Below, piece after piece: positions 16,624-24,205 of a stretch of DNA of 45,623 nt (positions are counted from its first letter, which is position 1; each line of letters opens with the position of its first letter). A program made the position numbers and the translations under genes. The notes beneath the pieces are model-generated. The model was not told the origin of the DNA. It made no database searches and worked only from the letters and a program-made list of their open reading frames with translations. The DNA comes from Planctomycetaceae bacterium (GTDB lineage: Bacteria; Planctomycetota; Planctomycetia; Planctomycetales; Planctomycetaceae), in NCBI GenBank assembly GCA_003445035.1, contig DLVV01000178.1:9512-55134 (forward strand). Direction: 5' to 3'.

Positions 16624-19623
16624 ATGTCGTGGATATTCACCAACCGACGCCCGGTGCTGATCGGCCTGGTCGTGTTGGGCATCGTGGTGGCTGGCTGGTG
16701 GGCGGCTCACGAAACGCCCGGCGAGAAGCTTGCTCGCGCCGAGCGACTGCTGGCGGCGGGGCAATTCGAGGAGGCCGGTCGGTTGGCCGAGACGGTGCCG
16801 GGAACCGCCAACGAGGCATGGGAAGCATGGGTGCTGGCCGGAAATGCCTTCACGCGGGGCCGCGAGTACGACCGAGCGATTTCGGTTTACGATCGAGTGC
16901 CGGACCGGGCAGGTCGGCTGGCAGCGGCGGCCCGCAGCGGGACGGCGGCGGTGCTGTTGGACCAGCGGATGCTGAGCAAGGCCGAGGAGCAGCTGCGGCG
17001 GCTGGAGGTGATCCGGCCGGATCATCCCCTGGTGGGAGAGGGCCTGGCTCACATTTTCAACGTGTCGGCACGACGACACGAAGCGGTGCCACGCATGCTC
17101 GCTGCAGCGGTCAGCGGACAGGGACCGCCCCAGGCCGAACTGTTGGTCATGCTGGCCGATATCGAACGTCCCTTCGGCGGGCTGGAGTACCTCGAACTGT
17201 GTCGCAAGGCTGACCCGGCCGACCCGTTGCCGGTTCTGGGACAGGCTGCCGCGGCACTGGCCGAAAACGACACCGAGCGTGCCGAGGCCCTGGTGCGGGA
17301 GGTGCTGGATGGTGGAACGATCAAGGCCGACGAACTGGCTCGCGGCGTGGCCGATCGCATTCTTGGCCTGATCCTGGCCGAAACCGTCCGTGACGCCGAT
17401 TTTCTGGATTGGCACAACCGGCTGCCGGCTGAAGCCGACACCGACCCGTTGGTCTGGTTGGCTCGGGGTCTCCACGTCCATCGCCGGGGTCGCATCGGGG
17501 AGGCCGCCCGGTGCCTGTGGGAGGCCCTGGTCAGACAGCCGAACCTCCGGCAGGCCAACCACCTGCTGGGCCAGTGCCTGAAGTCGCTGGGGCGTGATGA
17601 CGACGCGAAGGTGTTCCTGGACCGGGCGCAGCAGCTCGAGCAGCTGGTACGGGTTCTCGAGCATGTCGAGGTTCGCCTGCAGGCGAGCTTCACCGAACGG
17701 GATGCCGCACTGTGGAAGGAAATGGTTGAACAACTTCAGGTGTTGGGCCGTGTGGCCGAAGCGCGGCACTGGGCCCGTGTGGCGATTTCCCGGAACCTGT
17801 CACTGGGATGGGCGCGACGCTGGTTGAGTCGTCCCTCCGGCCGGATTCAGGCCGATCCTCTGAAGCAGACCGCTGTCTCGGCCCAGCCCGCCCTCCGGAT
17901 CGATCTCTCGGATCTTCCGCTCCCCGACTGGAAACAACCCGCTGGCCGGACGGATGTGTCCGGCGGGGCAGGACCAGGTGAACCGGGACGAATCCGGTTC
18001 GAGGACATCACGCGGAAAGCCGGGATCGACTTCAGCTACTTCCAGAGTCCCGATACGGCCACGCCGGGGGCCCGGATGTTCGAGAACACCGGTGGGGGAG
18101 TCGCGGTGCTCGATTTCGACCGCGACGGATGGCCCGACCTCTATTTCACACAGGGCTGTCGCTGGCCGGTAGACCCGGTGAAAGCGGATCAGGACCGAAA
18201 GCACGTGTTTCTGGATCGGTTGTATCGCAACAACGGTGACGGGACATTCGGCGACGTGACACGGACGGCGGGACTGGGAGACGAACGGTTCAGCCAGGGC
18301 GTTGCCGTGGGCGACATCGACCACGATGGGTGGCCGGATCTTTACGTTGCCAACATCGGCGACAACCGGTTGTACCGCAACAACGGCGACGGGACGTTCG
18401 ACGAATGGCCAATCGGGCGTGATGAACCGTCGGAGCGTTGGACCACAAGTTGCGTCGTGGCCGACATCGACGGTGACGGCCACGTTGATCTCTACGACGT
18501 CAATTACCTCTCCGGCCCGGGGGTTTTCACCAAGATCTGCCGAACGCAGGGTGTCCCGTTTGCCTGCCACCCGAACGAATTCGACGGGGCGCAGGATCGG
18601 TTCTGGAGAGGGGATGGGGCGGGCGGATTCGTCGACGCCACATCGGTTGGTGGATTCGTCATCGGCAATGGGAAGGGGCTGGGGATTGTCGCAGCGCGGT
18701 TTCGTGGTGCGTCCGGGGCCGCTTCCCGGCCGGGACTCGGCTTGTTCGTTGCCAACGACGCCGTGGCCAACTTCTTCTTCGTGACCGGCGAAAAGGGGGC
18801 TCGCGATGAGGCGTTGTTGCGGGGTGTGGCTTACGACCGCGACGGTCGGCCGCAGGCCTGCATGGGCGTGGCCGCCGGCGATGTCGACGGTGACGGGCGG
18901 CTCGATCTGTTCATCACCAATTTCTACGCCGAATCGAACGTGTTGTACCGCCAGGGGGAAGGCGGCCACTTTAGTGATGTCACCCGGATTGCCGGGTTGC
19001 GGGAACCGGGCTGGAAGATGCTCGGATTCGGAACGCAGTTCCTCGACGCCGATCTCGACGGGCGACTCGACCTGGTCGTGGCCAACGGCCATGTCGACGA
19101 TCTCTCGAAGCTGGGGCAGTCGTACCGGATGCGACCCCAGTTGATGCACAACAGGGGAGGTGGACGGTTTGTCGAGATCGATTCGGAGTCCCTGGGTGAC
19201 TATTTCGGGAAGCCGTTGTTGGGACGAGGGATGGCACGCGGCGATTTCGATCGCGACGGGCGTCCGGACTTCGCCGTCAGCCATCTCGATGACCCCTCCG
19301 CCGTTCTGGCCAACCGCACCGAGGAGCCGGGGCATTGGCTGGCGATTCGGCTGGTGGCCCGGCGGTCGGCCCGAGATGCGATCGGGACCGAGGTGACCGT
19401 GCGAAGCGGTTCGATGCGGTCCGTTCACCAATTGACCGCCGGAGACGGCTACCAGGCGTCGAACCAGCGGGAACTGGTGATCGGCCTGGGAGAGTCCTCG
19501 CGGGTCGAGGAGTTGACCATCGCGTGGCCGTCGGGTGAGACGACCCGAATCGTGGATCTCGAGTCGGATGGAGAAGTGGTGGTGGTTGAAGGCCAGCCGG
19601 TCGCCTGGCGGTTGCCCCGGTAG
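16624..19623 (+). CDS. TPR - FG-GAP/VCBS - ASPIC/UnbV exported protein, copy 1
   Basis: 999 residues from ATG 16624. An N-terminal signal anchor (PVLIGLVVLGIVVAGWWAA) is followed by tetratricopeptide-like helices to about residue 400 (LARAERLLAAGQFEEAGRL, AEEQLRRLEVIRPDHPLVGE, GRIGEAARCLWEALVRQPN). From about residue 460 come FG-GAP/VCBS propeller blades with calcium-loop patterns: DFDRDGWPDLYFTQG, DIDHDGWPDLYVAN, DIDGDGHVDLYDVN, DVDGDGRLDLFITN and DADLDGRLDLVVAN. The C-terminal ASPIC/UnbV domain has DAIGTEVTVRSG, HQLTAGDGYQASNQ and LTIAWPSGETT. The family resembles eukaryotic CRTAC1 and is very common in Planctomycetota; no reaction is established. It is likely surface or periplasmic. It is a paralog of the 39106 gene and precedes the DUF1549/DUF1501 pair. 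Confidence 0.85.
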   Translation: MSWIFTNRRPVLIGLVVLGIVVAGWWAAHETPGEKLARAERLLAAGQFEEAGRLAETVPGTANEAWEAWVLAGNAFTRGREYDRAISVYDRVPDRAGRLAAAARSGTAAVLLDQRMLSKAEEQLRRLEVIRPDHPLVGEGLAHIFNVSARRHEAVPRMLAAAVSGQGPPQAELLVMLADIERPFGGLEYLELCRKADPADPLPVLGQAAAALAENDTERAEALVREVLDGGTIKADELARGVADRILGLILAETVRDADFLDWHNRLPAEADTDPLVWLARGLHVHRRGRIGEAARCLWEALVRQPNLRQANHLLGQCLKSLGRDDDAKVFLDRAQQLEQLVRVLEHVEVRLQASFTERDAALWKEMVEQLQVLGRVAEARHWARVAISRNLSLGWARRWLSRPSGRIQADPLKQTAVSAQPALRIDLSDLPLPDWKQPAGRTDVSGGAGPGEPGRIRFEDITRKAGIDFSYFQSPDTATPGARMFENTGGGVAVLDFDRDGWPDLYFTQGCRWPVDPVKADQDRKHVFLDRLYRNNGDGTFGDVTRTAGLGDERFSQGVAVGDIDHDGWPDLYVANIGDNRLYRNNGDGTFDEWPIGRDEPSERWTTSCVVADIDGDGHVDLYDVNYLSGPGVFTKICRTQGVPFACHPNEFDGAQDRFWRGDGAGGFVDATSVGGFVIGNGKGLGIVAARFRGASGAASRPGLGLFVANDAVANFFFVTGEKGARDEALLRGVAYDRDGRPQACMGVAAGDVDGDGRLDLFITNFYAESNVLYRQGEGGHFSDVTRIAGLREPGWKMLGFGTQFLDADLDGRLDLVVANGHVDDLSKLGQSYRMRPQLMHNRGGGRFVEIDSESLGDYFGKPLLGRGMARGDFDRDGRPDFAVSHLDDPSAVLANRTEEPGHWLAIRLVARRSARDAIGTEVTVRSGSMRSVHQLTAGDGYQASNQRELVIGLGESSRVEELTIAWPSGETTRIVDLESDGEVVVVEGQPVAWRLPR

Positions 19624-19625
19624 GA

Positions 19626-19649
19626 CCGGCTCGCCTTGCGGCGGGTCGG
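19626..19649 (+). terminator. Hairpin between the TPR-VCBS and DUF1549 genes
   Basis: CCGGCTCGCC (19626-19635) pairs with GGCGGGTCGG (19640-19649) over a TTGC tetraloop, 10 bp including two wobbles. It starts 2 bases after the stop and ends 21 bases before the next start. With no U-run it may stabilise or process the transcript rather than end it. Confidence 0.35.
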
Positions 19650-19670
19650 GACACCGGCGACATTGGAGCA

Positions 19671-22154
19671 ATGAGGACACGGGGATCCATGTGGCTGGTT
19701 GTCGTCCCGCTGGTTTTCGGACCGGCGGTTTCCCATGCGGAGGACGGCCAGCCGATCGACTTGTCGGGGTTGGCCCGGGTTGTCGTCCATCCGGATGCGG
19801 TGCGGTTGACCGGTCGCCACGAGCGGCAGCGGCTGGTTGTGACCGGGATGACCTCGGCGGGCGATGACGGTCCGCGGTGGGACCTGGGACGGCTGGCGCG
19901 TTACGAGGCGGTTCCGGCGGGCGTGGTCGAGGTCACTGCCGGCGGCGAGCTGATCGCCCGACGGAGTGGCACCGCGGTGGTGCGGGTGACGTTCGGCAAG
20001 GTCCACTCTGAGGTCCGGGTGACGGTTCGTGACGGTGAGACGTTCCGACCGGTCAACTTCACCAACGACATCAACCCGTTGCTGACCCGTTTGGGCTGCA
20101 ACGGTGGAAGTTGCCACGGCAAGTCGAACGGGAGAGGTGGCTTTCGGTTGAGCCTGTTCGGTCATCATCCCGAGTGGGACTTCGAGTGGATCACACAGGG
20201 GGGGCGGGGCCGACGGATCTTCTCGGCGGCTCCGGACCGGTCGCTGTTGCTGCGCAAGCCGACCATGCAGATGCCCCACGGTGGCGGTCGCCGAATGTCG
20301 GTCGACTCGGATGCCTATCGCCTGGTCAGGCGATGGGTGCGGGAGGGAGCCAGGTGGAGCGAGGTGGACGTCGCGAAGTTGCAACGGATCGAGGTTTTTC
20401 CGAGTGAGGCGACGGTTCGGTCCGGACACTCGCAACAACTGGTGGTGACGGCCGTCTACGACGACGGGACCCGGCGAGACGTGAGCCGGGTGGTTGAACT
20501 GCGAACCAACGACTCGAGCCTGGTCGAGATCGACGGAGCCGGACTGGCCACAGCGGGCAAGCGGACCGGCCAGACGGCCGTGATTGCCCTGCTGCAGGGC
20601 CGCGTCGCCGTGTCGCGGCTGACGGTGCCGCTGGAGACTTCCAGGGCGAGCTGGCCGGAATTCCCGATTGCCAACCTGATCGATCGCCATGTCCAGCGGA
20701 AACTCAAGACACTCGGCGTCGCGCCCTCCGCGGTGTGCGACGATGCGAAATTCCTGAGACGTGTGACGCTGCATTTGGCCGGCCGGATTCCACGTCCCGA
20801 CGACATCGAGGCCTTCCTGGCCGACGGCTCGCCCCGAAAACGGGCGAAGCTGGTCAGTCGCCTGCTGGCCTCGCCCGATTACGCCGATACGTTCGCCCAG
20901 AAATGGTCAGCGTTGTTGAGGAACAAGCGACGTGGCCAGAAGGACCGGATTGCGGGGACGATCACCTTCCATCGCTGGATCCGGAACGCGATCGCTTCGG
21001 GAATGCCTTTCGACCGTTTTGTGCGTTCGATTCTGACGGCCACCGGTAACGTCAGCGTGTCACCGCCGGCGCAATGGTATGCGGAGGTCCGGTACCTGGA
21101 TCGCTACGTCGACGATACCGCACAGGTCTTTCTGGGACTCCGTATTGGCTGTGCCCGCTGTCATCATCACCCCTTCGAGAACTTCACCCAGGGGGACTAC
21201 TATGGCCTGGCGGCGTTCTTCACCCGGATTGGCCGTCGCGAGGGGATCGGTGTGGCCGAGCGGCGAGCCAAGGAGACGGTTTTCATCAAGGCCGCCGGCA
21301 GCGTCAAGCACCCGGTCACCGGCAATGTCGTCAAGCCGCATGGCCTGGGTGGTCCCGACCTGGAGGTGCCGCCTTACGCCGATCCCAGGCACCGGCTGGT
21401 CGACTGGATGGCGACTCGCGAGAACCCGTATTTTGCCCGGGCGTTCGTCAACCGGATGTGGGCCCATTGTTTCGGACGCGGGCTGGTCGAACCGATCGAC
21501 GACATGCGGGTGACCAACCCGGCCACCAATCCGCGGCTGCTTGATGCCCTGGCCAACGAGTTCGTCGACAGCGGGTTCAACATGCGGCGGGTGCTCGAGT
21601 TGATCACCACCAGCACGACCTACCAGCTCGACTCCTCGGCCAATGTCGACAATCTTGACGAGACGCAGGGGCACTCGCGGTTCTACCCGCAACGGCTTTC
21701 GGCCGAGATGCTGCTCGACTCGATCGACCAGGTCACCTCCCGGCCCACCGCCTACGGAGGCCTGCCCGTCGGGACCCGTGCCATGCAGTTGCCCGACGAG
21801 AACTACTCGAACCAGTTCCTCAAGCTGTTCGGACGACCGCCTCGTGAAAGTGCCTGCGAGTGCGAGCGGACGGCGGCTCCGAGCCTGTCCCAATCACTGT
21901 TCACTCTCAACGACAGTTTCCTTCTCGGGAAGATCTTTGACGCCAAGAGCAGGGCCGGGGTGCTGGCCACTGCCGACGGTGACCATGCCGCGCGGATTCG
22001 CCGGTTGTTCCTGGTCGCCCTCTCGCGGCCGGCAACCTCCATCGAGGTCGAAAAGGCGGTCAAGTACGTCGTCTCGGAGTCCGATGCCAAGACTGCCTAC
22101 AGCAATCTGATGTGGGCGCTGATCAACACCAAGGAATTCCAGTACAATCACTAG
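19671..22154 (+). CDS. Heme c-type DUF1549/DUF1553 protein with Ig-like domains
   Basis: 827 residues with a signal peptide (MWLVVVPLVFGPAVSHA). After an Ig-like (Big_2) region comes a cytochrome-like site at about residues 142-150, GCNGGSCHGK, with four residues between the cysteines, followed by SNGRGGFRLSLFG as in PSCyt1-type domains. A second Ig-like domain is at ~235-330. DUF1549 follows, with a standard heme-type GCARCHHHPFENFTQGDYYG near residue 493, then DUF1553 (NPYFARAFVNRMWAHCFGRG, RRLFLVALSRPAT). The pairing with DUF1501 directly downstream is the standard planctomycetal arrangement. The function is unknown; binding or degradation of large extracellular substrates has been proposed for the group. 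ATG 19671 has GGAG 4 bases upstream; ATG 19689 is an alternative. Confidence 0.9.
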   Translation: MRTRGSMWLVVVPLVFGPAVSHAEDGQPIDLSGLARVVVHPDAVRLTGRHERQRLVVTGMTSAGDDGPRWDLGRLARYEAVPAGVVEVTAGGELIARRSGTAVVRVTFGKVHSEVRVTVRDGETFRPVNFTNDINPLLTRLGCNGGSCHGKSNGRGGFRLSLFGHHPEWDFEWITQGGRGRRIFSAAPDRSLLLRKPTMQMPHGGGRRMSVDSDAYRLVRRWVREGARWSEVDVAKLQRIEVFPSEATVRSGHSQQLVVTAVYDDGTRRDVSRVVELRTNDSSLVEIDGAGLATAGKRTGQTAVIALLQGRVAVSRLTVPLETSRASWPEFPIANLIDRHVQRKLKTLGVAPSAVCDDAKFLRRVTLHLAGRIPRPDDIEAFLADGSPRKRAKLVSRLLASPDYADTFAQKWSALLRNKRRGQKDRIAGTITFHRWIRNAIASGMPFDRFVRSILTATGNVSVSPPAQWYAEVRYLDRYVDDTAQVFLGLRIGCARCHHHPFENFTQGDYYGLAAFFTRIGRREGIGVAERRAKETVFIKAAGSVKHPVTGNVVKPHGLGGPDLEVPPYADPRHRLVDWMATRENPYFARAFVNRMWAHCFGRGLVEPIDDMRVTNPATNPRLLDALANEFVDSGFNMRRVLELITTSTTYQLDSSANVDNLDETQGHSRFYPQRLSAEMLLDSIDQVTSRPTAYGGLPVGTRAMQLPDENYSNQFLKLFGRPPRESACECERTAAPSLSQSLFTLNDSFLLGKIFDAKSRAGVLATADGDHAARIRRLFLVALSRPATSIEVEKAVKYVVSESDAKTAYSNLMWALINTKEFQYNH

Positions 22155-22178
22155 CCGCAGCCGGTTAGGACTTCTCTC

Positions 22179-23594
22179 ATGACTCGTACCGCCGCTTATT
22201 GTCGTGGCCCGATCGACCGCCGTAGCTTCCTGAAGATCGGTGGCCTGTCGCTGGGGGCGCTTTCCAGTGGACTCTCGCCCGACCTGGCCGGTTTGCTGGC
22301 AGCCGAGGCCGCCGGTGAAGCGCTCGACAAGGACTTCTCGGTCATCCTCTTCTGGGCCAACGGCGGTCCGAGCCATCTCGAGACCTTCGACATGAAGCCG
22401 GAGGCCCCGGCTGAGTACCGGGGGGAATTCCAGCCGATTTCGACCAATGTTCCGGGGATGGACATCTGCGAGTTGCTGCCGAATTTGGCGAGGATGGGTG
22501 AGAAATACTCCGTCGTCCGCAGCCTGTTCCACAACCGCAATGAGCACTCCGGTGGCACCTGTCGGTTCCTCAGCGGCTACACGCCCAAGGCCGCCAATCC
22601 GGCCGATGCCGAGTACCCCGAGCTGGGTTCGGTGGTGGCCAAGCAGTTGGAGGACGAGGTCGACGACATTCCGCTGTTCGTGGCCAACACGAAATTCTAC
22701 GGCGGCGGTCCGGCCTACCTCGGGGCGGCCTATTCGGCGTTCATGCCCAACGCCAAGTCGGTCACATCCAGCGGAGCCAATCGTTACGATCCGGTTCCGC
22801 TGTTCGGTGCCAAGGACGGCCAGTTGTCGGCTCGCGAAACCGCTCTGAAGTCGCTCCGCAAGCGCAACTCGCTGCTGTCGGAATTTGACGTGTTCCGTCG
22901 AGAACTCGACCGGTCGGGGTCAATGGACGCGCTCGACAAGTTCCGTCGGCGGGCGGTGGCGATGCTGACCAGTCCCCGGACCGCCCGGGCATTCGACCTG
23001 ACGAAGGAACCCGAAAGCGTCCACCAGCGGTACGGCAAGACGCACTGGGGTCGCAGCTTGCTGTTGTCACGTCGCCTGGTCGAGCACGGTGCACGGTTTG
23101 TTCAGATGCAGGCGACTTTCCGTTTGAAGAAGGAGAACGGCCGGACCAGCAACTGGGACGACCACAGCGTCAACGCCGACATCTTCAAGGCCTATCGCGA
23201 GCGGATGCCGGTCTTCGACCAGGCGGTTCCTGCGCTGATCAACGATCTCTACGACCGGGGCCTGAACGAGAAGGTCCTGTTCATCTTCTGTGGCGAGTTC
23301 GGCCGCACGCCGAAAATCCGGCACCAGGACAAGGCGACCAAGCGGCCCGGACGTGACCACTGGGCCCGGTCGATGAGCATCTTCCTCTCCGGAGGTGGAC
23401 TGAAGATGGGACAGGTCATCGGTGCGACCAACTCGCGGGGTGAGGATCCCGTGAGGCGAGTGATGAACAGCAATTGCCTGCTGTCGACGGTGTACCAGCG
23501 GTTCGGCGTGAACACCGAACACCACTTCTTCGACAACACCGGTCGCCCGGTGCCGATCCTGACCGACGGCGAACCGATCAGCGAGTTGTTGTAG
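22179..23594 (+). CDS. Tat-exported DUF1501 protein
   Basis: 471 residues. The N-terminus carries a twin-arginine signal, DRRSFLKIGGLSLGALSSG, so it is exported folded. The DUF1501 body (a relative of the alkaline-phosphatase/sulfatase superfamily) shows VILFWANGGPSHLETFDMKP, HNRNEHSGGTCRFLSGYTPK, NWDDHSVNADIFK, FIFCGEFGRTPKI and GRDHWARSMSIFLSGGG. The Asp/His/Glu positions in these motifs could bind metal, but no activity is established for the family. An AGGA sequence lies about 8 bases before the ATG. It follows the DUF1549/1553 gene by 24 bases and is surely co-transcribed. Confidence 0.92.
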   Translation: MTRTAAYCRGPIDRRSFLKIGGLSLGALSSGLSPDLAGLLAAEAAGEALDKDFSVILFWANGGPSHLETFDMKPEAPAEYRGEFQPISTNVPGMDICELLPNLARMGEKYSVVRSLFHNRNEHSGGTCRFLSGYTPKAANPADAEYPELGSVVAKQLEDEVDDIPLFVANTKFYGGGPAYLGAAYSAFMPNAKSVTSSGANRYDPVPLFGAKDGQLSARETALKSLRKRNSLLSEFDVFRRELDRSGSMDALDKFRRRAVAMLTSPRTARAFDLTKEPESVHQRYGKTHWGRSLLLSRRLVEHGARFVQMQATFRLKKENGRTSNWDDHSVNADIFKAYRERMPVFDQAVPALINDLYDRGLNEKVLFIFCGEFGRTPKIRHQDKATKRPGRDHWARSMSIFLSGGGLKMGQVIGATNSRGEDPVRRVMNSNCLLSTVYQRFGVNTEHHFFDNTGRPVPILTDGEPISELL

Positions 23595-23610
23595 ATCCTA
23601 CCGGCAGTGG

Positions 23611-24201
23611 TCACTCGAACTGTGCCGGTGGAGTCTCCAGATCGCGGTAACCGGAGTTGGCCAGTCCGAAGGCGTCGGCGACGCGGTTGAAGAACGCGAA
23701 CATCGCCGTGACATAAACCGCTTCGGCGATCTGTTGATCGGTCCAGCCCACCTCCCGCAGGGCGACGACCTCCGCATCGGTTGTCTCGGCCGGTTCCAGT
23801 GTCAGGCGTTTGACGAACTCCAGCAATCGGCGGTGCGGTTCGTCGACGTCGGCGTCGTCGAGGTTGGCTTGTTCGAGCGAGTCGACGACCGAATTGTCTT
23901 CATCCTGCAACTGCAGGAAATGGGCGTGGGCGTCGGTTCAGTATTCACACCGGTTCAGGGCCGAGACGTAGGTCGCAATCGCCTCCTTCTGCCGCCTGTC
24001 GAGGTGCCCTTCGGTGAAGTGCAGTCCGTAGGACGCCTGCATGACCTGGGCCAGGAAGTCGGGGCGGGCCGAAAAGCACTTGAGGATCTCGGGCATTCCC
24101 TCGCGGTCGGGATTCTGGGCCCGCCATGCTCCGTAGATCTCGGCCAGCTCGCCGGTGGCCTGGTCGTCTTCGACCCACGCAATCCTGGGCGATTCGGTCA
24201 T
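23611..24201 (-). CDS. Selenocysteine-containing AhpD/CMD-family protein (in-frame UGA at 23938-23940)
   Basis: Read through the TGA at 23940-23938, the frame is continuous and gives a 196-residue peroxidase-related (AhpD/carboxymuconolactone-decarboxylase fold) protein. ATG 24201 follows GAAGGGA by 10 bases and lies 4 bases after the upstream stop. The TGA is residue 88, giving ALNRC-EY-U-TDAH: the CxxC motif with Sec for the second Cys. E73, C85, U88 and H92 have exactly the spacing of Glu118, Cys130, Cys133 and His137 in M. tuberculosis AhpD, where they form the thiol and proton relay. The C-terminal half (LLEFVKRLTLEPAETTDAEV, then AMFAFFNRVADAFGL) is typical of peroxidase-related CMD proteins and continues well past the TGA. 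A SECIS-like hairpin follows the UGA. No signal peptide is seen, so it is cytoplasmic. The likely role is thiol- or selenol-based reduction of peroxides or similar oxidants. A TGC-to-TGA sequencing error or recent mutation is the main alternative. Confidence 0.8.
23903..23940 (-). promoter_or_regulatory. Bacterial SECIS-like element with the Sec UGA
   Basis: On the minus strand the UGA (23940-23938) is followed after 19 bases by the stem UCCUGC (23918-23913), the loop AGUU (23912-23909) and the stem GCAGGA (23908-23903), a perfect 6-bp hairpin. The loop lies about 25 nt after the UGA and has a G among its first two bases. Both match the published description of bacterial SECIS elements (loop 16-37 nt after UGA, G at loop position 1 or 2). 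It lies wholly inside the reading frame, as required in bacteria. Confidence 0.7.
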
Positions 24202-24205
24202 CGCG

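Noticed and set aside
23611..23910. Short minus-strand frame starting at TTG as a separate gene
   Set aside because: It is the C-terminal half of the AhpD-like selenoprotein, in phase with the upstream half across the UGA. Its TTG has no ribosome binding site and lies inside the SECIS-like hairpin.
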